This document shows positions 1 to 7,858 of a stretch of 64,000 bases of DNA, one piece after another. This DNA is from M55B154 sp964345775. GTDB lineage: Bacteria; Spirochaetota; UBA4802; UB4802. Position 1 is the first letter of the stretch. Each line of letters opens with the position of its first letter. The stretch covers positions 1 through 64,000 of the forward strand of contig CAYFSO010000004.1 in assembly GCA_964345775.1 (NCBI GenBank), written 5' to 3'. Position numbers and translations under genes: made by a program. A model generated the notes under the pieces. The model had not been told where the DNA came from and searched no databases. It worked only from the letters and a program-made list of their open reading frames with translations.

Positions 1-2
1 TA

Positions 3-251
3 TACCATGAAATAAAGCAGGTAGAGGAGATACGAACCATGTTTGCGACGAAACTGGAAAAATACGGCGAGAAGCTTAAGAAAGAAGCGATGCGTGAAGG
101 CAGACAGGAAGGTGTAAAAGAGGGCCTTCAGGAAGGCATGCATCGAAAAGCCATACAGACTGCCAGAGCGCTGTTGAAAGAAAATATGTCTATTGATAAA
201 ATATCAACCATAACCGGCCTATCGGTAGAGGAGATTGAAAGTTTGAAGTGA
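3..251 (+). CDS. Rpn/PD-(D/E)XK family nuclease, C-terminal tail (cut by window edge)
   Basis: The frame is open from the left edge (YHEIKQVEEI...) to a TGA, so only about 82 C-terminal residues are in the window. The ATG at 39 is internal and not the true start. The tail has the charged KEAMREGRQEGVKEGLQEGM stretch followed by an ALLKEN...ISTITGLSVEEIESL module, which is the usual end of Rpn-type recombination-promoting nucleases (PDDEXK_2 transposase-like family). In those proteins the catalytic domain lies upstream, here outside the window. The family is often present in many copies per genome and is associated with horizontal DNA exchange. The assignment rests on the tail pattern alone. 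Confidence 0.7.
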   Translation, partial: YHEIKQVEEIRTMFATKLEKYGEKLKKEAMREGRQEGVKEGLQEGMHRKAIQTARALLKENMSIDKISTITGLSVEEIESLK

Positions 252-301
252 CAATTCTTTAATCCCCCGGCCTGTCTGCGGTCGTAACTCAACTCCTCCA
301 C

Positions 302-1318
302 TTAATGGCTCCCGGTATGCACAAACCGCACCTCCCTGCCGCTCTCCTCGCGCCGAATTATACCCTTTCTCTCCAGGTACTGTATGGTCACGATTATCCA
401 GCCCTCCACCAGTGACCGGCGTAGCGCCCGCTCGCCGGGGTATAGTGTATCAAGCACGTTATGACAAGTGACCCCCGCGGGGCCGCCGTCCCTGATAATA
501 CCTTCAACTTCATCGGTGCGCAGCTGCCGGTAACGTATGATCTGGTCCACCCGTTCAACCGGGTTCTCCACCGGGCTGCCGTGGGCTGTCAGTATTCGCT
601 TCAGGCCGGGAAGCTTTTTGATGCGTTCAAGGGTATTGATATAATCTTCAATGTCAGAACGCGGGGGGCCAAGCCAGGTGGTGATGCTTCGCAGCACGTT
701 GTCTCCCGCCAGCAGGATCCCCCGTTCCCTGCTGTACAGCATTACATGGTCATCACAATGACCGGGGCCGGCGATCACGTCCCACCCCTCTCCCCCAACT
801 TGCAAGATGGAGCCTTCTTCGATTATCACGTCTGGATTTGGCATAAAGGCTATGCCGAAAATCCTGCTGTAGAAAAAACGGGCCATTTTCTGGTGCATAA
901 AGCGCTTAAAACCGCTTATCCTGTGGGAGAACGCGCCCTCTTGCTTTTCAGGTGCAGCGTAGGCCTGCCGGTACACATCCCCGGAGACGATCCTGCGTGC
1001 CATTTTATCGGTAAGCAGCACCTTTACGCCCAGTGCCCTGCGCATTCCGTGCAGTCCGGAAAAATGATCAGGGTGAGTATGGCTGGGCAGGATCCTGTTG
1101 ATACGGCAGTACTTTCCCTGCCGGGCAAGCTCTGCCTGTATAGCCTGTACACCCTCCCTGGCCTGCCGGATGTCCCGCCTGGTCCCGTACCCGGCATCAA
1201 ATACAAGCCCGTCATCACCGGCCAGCACGTACATGTTCAGGGGCGGCTTTATACCACCCATGGACGCCTGCTGACGTATAACAAAAATATTCTCCGCTGC
1301 TTCTTCGTAATCTGCCAT
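302..1318 (-). CDS. MBL-fold metallo-hydrolase
   Basis: A 338-residue metallo-beta-lactamase-fold hydrolase of the LACTB2/glyoxalase-II-like type. The metal-binding motif HTHPDH is at residues 80-85, with further ligand candidates H186 (GPGHCDDH), D205 (LAGDN) and H245 (TAHGSP). A C-terminal region of about 80 residues looks like the winged-helix tail common in this subgroup. There is no signal peptide, so it should be cytoplasmic. Substrate cannot be told from sequence; thioesters, hydroxyacyl-glutathione and RNA are all family substrates. It starts 11 bp after prmA and is probably co-transcribed with it. It is the last gene of this minus-strand group. Confidence 0.85.
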   Translation of the reverse strand: MADYEEAAENIFVIRQQASMGGIKPPLNMYVLAGDDGLVFDAGYGTRRDIRQAREGVQAIQAELARQGKYCRINRILPSHTHPDHFSGLHGMRRALGVKVLLTDKMARRIVSGDVYRQAYAAPEKQEGAFSHRISGFKRFMHQKMARFFYSRIFGIAFMPNPDVIIEEGSILQVGGEGWDVIAGPGHCDDHVMLYSRERGILLAGDNVLRSITTWLGPPRSDIEDYINTLERIKKLPGLKRILTAHGSPVENPVERVDQIIRYRQLRTDEVEGIIRDGGPAGVTCHNVLDTLYPGERALRRSLVEGWIIVTIQYLERKGIIRREESGREVRFVHTGSH

Positions 1319-1329
1319 GGCACTCTCTT

Positions 1330-2166
1330 TTATTTATGTTTCAGCATGAATCCCTTCCACCTGCCATCCTCCATCGCCTCCACTACCTGGAAACCGTGCA
1401 GTTGGAACAATTCCCTGATGTTATGTTCCCATTTTTTTCCTATACCACTGAGTATCATCGTACCACCCGGCTGCAAAAGATCAGCCAGTGTATCCATGTT
1501 ATTCTCTACTATAAATGTGAGCAGGTTGGCCGTCACAAGGGGGAATTTTTTCCCGGGCCGGTATTCTGCCAGGTCATGCCTGAAGAACCGTATCTCACCG
1601 CAATTGTTCCGCCGGGCGTTCTCCCTGGCCCTGGTAACAGAATCTTCTTCTATATCGAAGGCTTCAACGTTTTTTATTCCCGTCATGAAGGCAGCTATTG
1701 CAAGGATACCGGTTCCCGTACCCACGTCCAGCATGTGAACCCTGCTCTTTTCATCCTCGTCAATACCATCAAGGTACTTCTCCAGCATGTGTGCGCACAT
1801 CCTCGTGGTGGGATGTGCGCCGTCGCCAAATGCATCCCGGGGATCAAGCTGCATCACGTGTGTATACGAATGCCGGGCAGGTGATGAATACCCCGCCGGC
1901 TCAACGAAGATGTTCCCTGTCAACTCCGTCCCCTTGAAGTATTCAAGCCAGCGATATTTCCACGACATCTCTTCAAGCTCTGTTACCATGTAGGGGCAGC
2001 CGGGGAACTGCTGTGCCAGCATATCTGTTCTGTCAAAGATGCCCGTCATTTTTATGCCGGTTTCATCTTCCTCTTCAACAGACACGCTCTGTGCGCCCGC
2101 ATCGAAAAGCCTGTGCGTCATCTCCTCTTCTTTATCACGGTTTATGTCAAACTCTACCCTGTACAC
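1330..2166 (-). CDS. prmA: ribosomal protein L11 methyltransferase (PrmA)
   Basis: A 278-residue SAM-dependent methyltransferase that trimethylates ribosomal protein L11. The PrmA signature DPRDAFGDGAHPTT is at residues 108-121. The SAM-binding loop LDVGTGTGIL starts at about 146, and a TANLL substrate-side motif lies near 212. The N-terminal 80 residues form the small L11-recognition domain typical of PrmA. Length is slightly below the usual 290-300 residues. The start is a GTG with only a weak ribosome-binding site, so a few residues of uncertainty remain. It lies 31 bp downstream of the FAD oxidoreductase gene and 11 bp upstream of the MBL hydrolase, in the same direction. Confidence 0.93.
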   Translation of the reverse strand: MYRVEFDINRDKEEEMTHRLFDAGAQSVSVEEEDETGIKMTGIFDRTDMLAQQFPGCPYMVTELEEMSWKYRWLEYFKGTELTGNIFVEPAGYSSPARHSYTHVMQLDPRDAFGDGAHPTTRMCAHMLEKYLDGIDEDEKSRVHMLDVGTGTGILAIAAFMTGIKNVEAFDIEEDSVTRARENARRNNCGEIRFFRHDLAEYRPGKKFPLVTANLLTFIVENNMDTLADLLQPGGTMILSGIGKKWEHNIRELFQLHGFQVVEAMEDGRWKGFMLKHK

Positions 2167-2197
2167 GCATCAACACTCGTTCTTCAAGTTTCACTGC

Positions 2198-3301
2198 TCA
2201 TTCGATTATCTTTTTCATATATCGCCTGTCAATGATATCCTTTATTTTGAACCATACTTTCCCTGCACATGCCAGTTTCCCCCTTGCGGCTACACCCAGT
2301 CCTGCCAGGTTCATAATCAGCAGGTATTTTTTCTGCGGCCGAAAAGGTTTCAATGACAAACCCCGCACCAGCGCATGAATATTGTTATACAGTACAGGCC
2401 CCTGCCGTACCGCGTGCACCCCGGCCCTGGCAAGGGAACGGGGAGAAAAAAATATGCAGTCACCTGTACCAAGTATACCGGGATACTGCACCGATTGCAG
2501 GTATTCATTGACCACAAGTCCTCCATCAGGGCCTGTATCCAGTCCCGAACGTGTAAATACGGGCGGGGGGACGATACCGGTGGCCATGATACAATAGTCA
2601 AAGGGCAGGGGATCTTCATCTTTAAAAAATACATTTTTGTCATTAATTCCTGTAACATGGCGCTGCTCCCTCAGCAGCACCCCCATACCTTCAAGCCTTT
2701 CCCTTGCCTTTCTCACTGCTTTCGATGGAAACCCCTCAAGCACGGTTCCAGCGGTAACAAGAATGACTTCCGCATCAAGACCCAGCTGCCTGGCACGCTG
2801 CTTCATGTTGGCAGCAACTTCAACACCGGCGGGGCCTCCTCCCGCTATAACCGGCTGCAGGCGTGTTCCGGGAGAGAATTGTTCCATCTTTTGTCGTAAA
2901 ACCTGCAGGTTCCTGATGGGCTTTACGGTATATACATTATCCGGTATATCTTCAGCAAAGGGAGCCCTTACCACGCTGCCCAGGTTGCAGGACAATATAT
3001 CATATTCAAACCTTCTGCCGTTTGCCGTTGAGACAACCTGCTGCACCGGATCGATCTTCTCGACCGCGTCTTCAATAAAATATCCACCCGAAGAATCCAC
3101 CATGCGGGCTATGTCAAAGCGTATATCCTCAGGCATGTAGCGTCCACCCAGCATGCCCGGCCCCATCCCCGAATAATAGTGATACCTGGATGCGTTAATT
3201 ACACGCACAGTGCAGCCCGTCTCAACCAGTTCACGGATTCGCCGTATAGTATACAGGTGACCGTGACCCGCACCCAGCAGCAGGATATTCTTGCCCTTCA
3301 T
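2198..3301 (-). CDS. FAD-dependent pyridine nucleotide oxidoreductase (NDH-2-like)
   Basis: The start at 3301 is preferred over the upstream ATG at 3343 because AAGGTG sits 6 nt before it and the protein then begins directly with the Rossmann strand MKGKNILLLGAGHGH. The 367-residue product has a first dinucleotide fold (GAGHGH, FAD), a second one in VIAGGGPAGVEVA (NAD(P)H), an FDYCIMATG motif and the late GTGD FAD motif. This is the arrangement of type II NADH dehydrogenases and related sulfide:quinone oxidoreductases. The C-terminus has only a weak amphipathic membrane anchor. The electron acceptor is not identifiable. It heads the oxidoreductase-prmA-MBL group. Confidence 0.75.
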   Translation of the reverse strand: MKGKNILLLGAGHGHLYTIRRIRELVETGCTVRVINASRYHYYSGMGPGMLGGRYMPEDIRFDIARMVDSSGGYFIEDAVEKIDPVQQVVSTANGRRFEYDILSCNLGSVVRAPFAEDIPDNVYTVKPIRNLQVLRQKMEQFSPGTRLQPVIAGGGPAGVEVAANMKQRARQLGLDAEVILVTAGTVLEGFPSKAVRKARERLEGMGVLLREQRHVTGINDKNVFFKDEDPLPFDYCIMATGIVPPPVFTRSGLDTGPDGGLVVNEYLQSVQYPGILGTGDCIFFSPRSLARAGVHAVRQGPVLYNNIHALVRGLSLKPFRPQKKYLLIMNLAGLGVAARGKLACAGKVWFKIKDIIDRRYMKKIIE

Positions 3302-3540
3302 ATGTTTCACCTTGATACAATATTGTAGAATGCCGCGTGACAAAAATACATATTCGTACTTTTTTCCCCGGTAATACGGGCATTATCATTGTCATCCGCC
3401 ATCAGGATGCCCCCATCAACGTATTATTACATAGCCTGCATGAAACTCGCAACGTGAATATCTTCAGACTGGCAAAAAAATCATCATTTACATGGAGATC
3501 CCGGGAACTTTCATAAAAAAAAGTCCCCCGTAATCTATTC

Positions 3541-3556
3541 TGGCACGGCCCTTGCA
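3541..3556 (+). promoter_or_regulatory. sigma-54 promoter of amtB-glnK
   Basis: TGGCACGGCCCTTGCA matches the -24/-12 consensus (TGGCAC-N5-TTGCA) with GG at 3542-3543 and GC at 3554-3555. It lies 46 bp before the amtB ATG and 39 bp before its AAAGGAG ribosome-binding site. An imperfect inverted repeat GGGAACTTT/AAAGTCCC (3503-3527) sits just upstream. That is closer than usual for an enhancer, and no clear TGT-N10-ACA element was found in the roughly 240 bp upstream intergenic region. A NifA-like sigma-54 activator is encoded 2.7 kb downstream. Confidence 0.9.
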
Positions 3557-3602
3557 TATATATACGGCATAGCAGGAGAAAATCATTGAAAGGAGAATTG
3601 AT

Positions 3603-4949
3603 ATGAAGATCTTAAGGAACGCAGGGGTATCACTACTCTTTGTTTTCGGCCTCGCTGTTACACTGCTGGCCGAAGAAGCCGTACCTGAAGCAGCTTCAGG
3701 CGTAAAACCCATCAACGTGGTATGGACCCTTATCGCCGCCTTCCTGGTGTTTTTCATGCAGGCCGGGTTTTCCATGGTGGAGATCGGGTTTACCCGTGCA
3801 AAGAACGCGGGTAACATTATCATGAAAAACCTCATGGATTTCTCCGTGGGTTCAATCGCTTTTTTCATTATAGGTTTTGGACTCATGTTTGGCGATTCCA
3901 TCGCAGGTTTTATGGGCAGTTCGAATTTTCTTCTTTCGAACGTATCTCCCGAAAACCCTGATGGTCTCTGGGTATTCGCCTTCTGGCTTTTCCAGGCGGT
4001 GTTCGCTGCCACTGCAGCCACCATCGTATCAGGCGCCATGGCAGAAAGAACAAAATTCACATCCTACATGATGTACAGCCTCGTTATTACTGCAATAATT
4101 TATCCCATTTCTGGTCACTGGATATGGGGGGACGGGTGGCTTGCAGGCCTTGGTTTTGTTGACTTTGCAGGGTCAACCGTAGTACACTCCGTGGGTGGCT
4201 GGGCCGCGCTCATGGGTGCCATACTTCTTGGCCCCAGGATCGGGAAATACAATCCCGACGGATCACCACGCGCTATTCCGGGACACAGCCTTCCACTGGC
4301 AGCACTGGGCGTATTCATATTGTGGTTCGGCTGGTTCGGCTTTAATCCCGGAAGCACCACCGCCGGCGACGATCTCTCCATTGCCTTCATTGCAGTAAAC
4401 ACCAACCTTGCCGCCGCAGCTGGTGCAATAACCGCCATGTGTACTGTATGGCTGAAGTCAGGCAAACCGGATGTAAGCATGAGCCTTAACGGTGCCCTTG
4501 CAGGACTTGTGGCTATAACCGCAGGCTGTGCATCGGTTTCACCGGCAAGCTCCCTGATTATCGGCGCCCTTGCAGGTATTGTTGTGGTTATCTCAGTTGA
4601 GTTCATAGATTTCAAGCTGCGCGTTGACGACCCCGTTGGCGCCATCTCCGTCCACGGTGTATGCGGTGCACTGGGAACACTGCTGGTTGGCCTTTTTGCC
4701 GAGGCCCGTTATGCCGGTGACGGCATTAACGGTCTTTTCCATGGTGGTGGACTGGGCCTGCTTGGAATACAGGCACTTGGTGTTCTGGCCGTGTTTGGCT
4801 GGGTAATCGTCGCATCGGGGATACTGTTCCTGGTAATCAAGAAGACGGCCGGCCTTCGGGTATCAAGGGACGAAGAAATTCGCGGACTGGATATCGACGA
4901 ACACGGGATGGAGTCCTACTCCGGGTTCCAGATATTCATCAGCCAGTAA
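3603..4949 (+). CDS. amtB: ammonium transporter AmtB
   Basis: A 448-residue Amt/MEP/Rh-family ammonium channel of the cytoplasmic membrane. A cleavable-type signal peptide (residues 1-23) is followed by about 11 hydrophobic helices. The twin pore histidines are H195 (STVVHSVGGW) and H351 (ISVHGVCGALGT). The gating-region FWLFQAVFAATAATIVSGAMAER is also typical. The C-terminal cytoplasmic tail contains the GLRVSRDEEIRGLD segment that normally contacts GlnK. Strong AAAGGAG site before the ATG. glnK starts 12 bp downstream, and the gene is preceded by a sigma-54 promoter, so expression under nitrogen limitation is likely. Confidence 0.97.
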   Translation: MKILRNAGVSLLFVFGLAVTLLAEEAVPEAASGVKPINVVWTLIAAFLVFFMQAGFSMVEIGFTRAKNAGNIIMKNLMDFSVGSIAFFIIGFGLMFGDSIAGFMGSSNFLLSNVSPENPDGLWVFAFWLFQAVFAATAATIVSGAMAERTKFTSYMMYSLVITAIIYPISGHWIWGDGWLAGLGFVDFAGSTVVHSVGGWAALMGAILLGPRIGKYNPDGSPRAIPGHSLPLAALGVFILWFGWFGFNPGSTTAGDDLSIAFIAVNTNLAAAAGAITAMCTVWLKSGKPDVSMSLNGALAGLVAITAGCASVSPASSLIIGALAGIVVVISVEFIDFKLRVDDPVGAISVHGVCGALGTLLVGLFAEARYAGDGINGLFHGGGLGLLGIQALGVLAVFGWVIVASGILFLVIKKTAGLRVSRDEEIRGLDIDEHGMESYSGFQIFISQ

Positions 4950-4961
4950 AGGAGGCAGACC

Positions 4962-5303
4962 ATGAAACTGATTATTGCATATATTCAACCGGAACGACTC
5001 AACGACGTAAAGCAGGAACTGTTCAAAACAGAGGTGATGAAGCTGTCCGTGACCAATTCACTGGGCTGCGGCCAGCAGGGGGGGTACATGGAAACATACC
5101 GGGGTGTCCCCATTGAGGTGAACCTTCTGAAAAAAATACGGCTGGAAATCGCGGTGAACGACGATTTCGAGAAGCCCACCGTGGAGGCCATAATCCGGGG
5201 ATCACGTACCGGCAACATTGGTGACGGGAAGATCTTTGTGCAGGACCTGAAAAACTGCATACGTATCCGTACAGGCGAAGAGGGAACCGAGGCCATAGGG
5301 TAA
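4962..5303 (+). CDS. glnK: PII nitrogen regulator GlnK, lacking Tyr51
   Basis: A 113-residue PII protein, the usual length. It has the B-loop TGNIGDGKIFV and the C-loop arginines in IRIRTGEE that bind ATP/ADP. GlnK binds AmtB and blocks it when nitrogen is sufficient, and the adjacent amtB supports this role. In the T-loop, Y46-R47-G48 is conserved, but the position of the E. coli uridylylation site Tyr51 is Ile (VPIEV, residues 49-53). The usual GRQKG before the T-loop is GCGQQGG. Classical uridylylation is therefore unlikely, and effector binding alone may control it. Good AGGAGG ribosome-binding site, 12 bp after amtB. Confidence 0.95.
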   Translation: MKLIIAYIQPERLNDVKQELFKTEVMKLSVTNSLGCGQQGGYMETYRGVPIEVNLLKKIRLEIAVNDDFEKPTVEAIIRGSRTGNIGDGKIFVQDLKNCIRIRTGEEGTEAIG

Positions 5304-5341
5304 ATAACAATAAAACAATACTTACTACAAGGAGCAACACG

Positions 5342-6175
5342 ATGAAAAAGACAGTTGTAACAATTATTTTCACACTTTTCGTTACTGCCGGCATGCTGCC
5401 GGCGGCAGGAAATGTCCACGCGGAGGATTCCTTCGTGAAAGTACCGGTGGGTATCAGCTACAGCAGCACTTACTGGTGGAGAGGCGTAGAATTGAACGGT
5501 AAGGGTGTTGGTGTCATCTGGCCCTCGGCAGGGCTTGAACTGGGTGATACGGGACTATCCCTTTCGGTGGCAGCAGGCATAAACGAGGATTACCTGGTTG
5601 TAAATGAGACCGGTGAACCCGACGTGGCCGAAAGCTACCACGAGTTTGATTATGGAATGGGCTACAGCATGAGTGCGGGCATACTGTCGGTTGACATCGG
5701 CGTTATGTACGTCCATTATCCTTTCTATGACGAGGGTGCCCCCGATGCCACAGATCCATCCTTTGTGGAGGGTTCACTGGGACTGGGACTTGATGTTCTT
5801 CTCTCTCCAACAGTGGAGGTGTACTACGACTACTACATGGAAGAAACGGATGAAGGGACCCCGCAGGACGAAGATTACTATGTCAGGCTGTCATTTGGAC
5901 ATGATGTCATCAGCAGTGATGCATTTACCTTCAGCGTAGGCACCTGGGGTGGGTATTACAACAACGCGTACCTGGACGTGAAGGGATTCAGTGACGCCGG
6001 TGTATCACTGGGCACTTCAAGTATGTACGGCAACGTCGAATTCACCGCCGCCGTCTATTACGCCCGGAGCCTGGATAAAGATTTCCAGGATGCATACGAT
6101 CTTGATGATGATGGACGCACATCTGCCCTGCGCAATCACGTGTGGGCAGAATTCGGTGTATCCACAACATTGTAG
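5342..6175 (+). CDS. putative outer-membrane porin linked to amtB-glnK (Gcw_chp/TorF-like)
   Basis: A 277-residue exported protein with a Sec signal peptide (residues 1-27, ending NVHA-ED). The rest is made of alternating aromatic/polar beta-strand patterns, for example GISYSSTYWWRGVELNG, TVEVYYDYYMEE and GTWGGYYNN. The early SxTYWWRG segment resembles the start of the Gcw_chp/TorF family of putative porins, genes I recall being found beside P-II and ammonium transporter genes. It follows glnK by 38 bp with its own AAGGAG site and precedes a hairpin, so it probably ends the amtB operon. A role in letting ammonium or other small nitrogen compounds cross the outer membrane is inference. Confidence 0.65.
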   Translation: MKKTVVTIIFTLFVTAGMLPAAGNVHAEDSFVKVPVGISYSSTYWWRGVELNGKGVGVIWPSAGLELGDTGLSLSVAAGINEDYLVVNETGEPDVAESYHEFDYGMGYSMSAGILSVDIGVMYVHYPFYDEGAPDATDPSFVEGSLGLGLDVLLSPTVEVYYDYYMEETDEGTPQDEDYYVRLSFGHDVISSDAFTFSVGTWGGYYNNAYLDVKGFSDAGVSLGTSSMYGNVEFTAAVYYARSLDKDFQDAYDLDDDGRTSALRNHVWAEFGVSTTL

Positions 6176-6219
6176 TAGAAAACCATGTTCCTGTAACAGA
6201 AAATTACAAATATGTTAAA

Positions 6220-6272
6220 AAAGGGCCGGACGGGGAATTATATAGCATTTATTCTTTTCCCTCCGGCCCTTT
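6220..6272 (+). terminator. hairpin at the end of the amtB operon
   Basis: AAAGGGCCGGA (6220-6230) pairs with the CCGGCCCTTT side (6263-6272), and the stem is extended by GGGGAA/TTCCC across a one-base bulge. It lies 45 bp after the porin stop codon and before the activator gene. There is no long T-run after it, so it may act as an attenuator or RNA-stabilising hairpin rather than a classic terminator. Confidence 0.55.
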
Positions 6273-6316
6273 GCCGTATACTATGTATATTACGAACATA
6301 TACGGGAAAACAGCAC

Positions 6317-7858
6317 ATGGCACCAGACAACAGCGCAAAAAGCGTTCAACATGGCGGCCCCGAGCAGATTGAAATGGAGACCGGGGAAACCGAGCTCCTG
6401 TATGCTCTTGGGAGGATCTTCACTTCCACCTACGACATGGAAGAACTGATGAACAGTGTCCTGCGACTGCTGTCTTCCCATACAGGTATTGAACGCGGTG
6501 CTATATCCATTCACCATGAACCCACCGATGATTTTTTCGTCGATGCGTCATACGGTTATACTGATGAAGAGGTACACAGGGGCCGATACAGTCCAGGTGA
6601 AGGCATCACCGGGAAAGTAATTGGTACCGGGAAACCGGTGGTAGTACCTTCAATTGAAAGCGAACCGCTTTTTTTAAACAAGACGGGAGCACGAACAAAA
6701 AAGACAGGACAACCCCTGGCATTCATATGTGTGCCTATTAAGCTTGAAAACAGGGTAATTGGGACCATTTCCATTGACATGCCTGAAAAACCCGGCGGGT
6801 CATACCGGGAAGAGCTTCGAACACTTACCGCCATATCGGTGATGATCGCCCACGCGGTAAACACGCGCAGGGAAATGATGAAAATAAAAGTAACCCGCTC
6901 CCGGCCCGGCAATATCATCGGCAACTCGGATGTGATGCAGGAACTGTATGACAAGATACTGCTGGTGGCTCCAACCATCTCCACCGTGCTTATCACCGGT
7001 GAAAGCGGAACCGGCAAGGAACTGGTAGCCAATGCCATATGCGAGCACAGTACCCGCAGGAACAAGCCCTTTATCAAGGTAAACATTGCAGCCCTTCCCG
7101 AGAACCTGATAGAGAGTGAACTTTTCGGACATGAAAAGGGATCATTCACGGGGGCTTCTACCAGGCAGAAGGGAAGATTTGAAATGGCAAACGGGGGAAC
7201 CATTTTCCTGGACGAGATCGGCGACCTCCAGGTATCTCTGCAGGTAAAGCTGCTCAGGGTTATCCAGGAAAAAAGCTTTGAACGTATAGGCGGTTCAGAA
7301 ACCATTCCCCTGGATGTTCGCGTAATCACCGCAACCCACAGGGACCTGGAACGGATGATATCACTGGGAGAATTCAGGGAAGACCTGTATTACCGGCTGA
7401 ACGTGTTTCCCCTTTTTGCACCACCGCTGCGGGAACGCAAGTCAGATATCATTCTCCTGGCTGATCATTTGCTTGAAAAATATAACCGTGAATTGAATAA
7501 AAGCATCGTTCGCATCAGCAGTGACGCCATTGACATGCTCACCTGTTATCACTGGCCGGGGAATGTCAGGGAACTTGAAAACGTGATCCAGCGTGCGGTT
7601 ATACTCAGCGACGAAATGGTAATACGCAGTTATCATCTTCCCCCTTCACTGCAGATGGCCGATGAGAAAGTCGACAAGGGAAGAAGCCTTGATGACATGA
7701 TAAGCCAGTATACCAGGGAGATCATCATAGACCATCTAAAGATAACACGGGGGAATATCACACGGGCTGCACAATTGCTCGGCACTACAACCCGTATCCT
7801 TAACTACAGGGTAAACACCCTGGGAATTGATTACAGGAAATACAGGGGCACCACTTAA
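6317..7858 (+). CDS. NifA-like sigma-54-dependent transcriptional activator (GAF-AAA-HTH)
   Basis: The start at 6317 is preferred because the upstream ATG at 6212 lies just before the 6220-6272 hairpin, so translation from it would run through the stem. The 513-residue product has an N-terminal GAF domain (about 25-185), then an AAA+ domain with Walker A GESGTGKE (228-235), the sigma-54-contact loop GSFTGA (275-280, a conservative change from GAFTGA) and FLDE (297-300). A Fis-type helix-turn-helix (478-502) ends the protein. This is the NifA architecture. The GAF domain of NifA-type proteins senses 2-oxoglutarate or nitrogen status. Location beside a sigma-54 promoter and glnK suggests it activates amtB, but this is inference. 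Its stop overlaps nrdJ's stop. Confidence 0.88.
   Translation: MAPDNSAKSVQHGGPEQIEMETGETELLYALGRIFTSTYDMEELMNSVLRLLSSHTGIERGAISIHHEPTDDFFVDASYGYTDEEVHRGRYSPGEGITGKVIGTGKPVVVPSIESEPLFLNKTGARTKKTGQPLAFICVPIKLENRVIGTISIDMPEKPGGSYREELRTLTAISVMIAHAVNTRREMMKIKVTRSRPGNIIGNSDVMQELYDKILLVAPTISTVLITGESGTGKELVANAICEHSTRRNKPFIKVNIAALPENLIESELFGHEKGSFTGASTRQKGRFEMANGGTIFLDEIGDLQVSLQVKLLRVIQEKSFERIGGSETIPLDVRVITATHRDLERMISLGEFREDLYYRLNVFPLFAPPLRERKSDIILLADHLLEKYNRELNKSIVRISSDAIDMLTCYHWPGNVRELENVIQRAVILSDEMVIRSYHLPPSLQMADEKVDKGRSLDDMISQYTREIIIDHLKITRGNITRAAQLLGTTTRILNYRVNTLGIDYRKYRGTT

Noticed and set aside
461..1884. Long plus-strand open frames opposite the MBL hydrolase and prmA
   Set aside because: Their translations have no domain, are rich in Pro/Cys/His and lie exactly opposite genes with clear motifs. 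They are shadows of the minus-strand coding sequence.
3302..3540. NifA/NtrC enhancer sites upstream of amtB
   Set aside because: No TGT-N10-ACA or TGCAC-N5-GTGCA match was found; the only inverted repeat (3503-3527) is too near the promoter to be a usual enhancer.
6556..7329. 257-codon minus-strand frame under the NifA-like gene
   Set aside because: Antisense shadow of a GC-biased AAA+ coding region; no ribosome-binding site and no recognisable protein.
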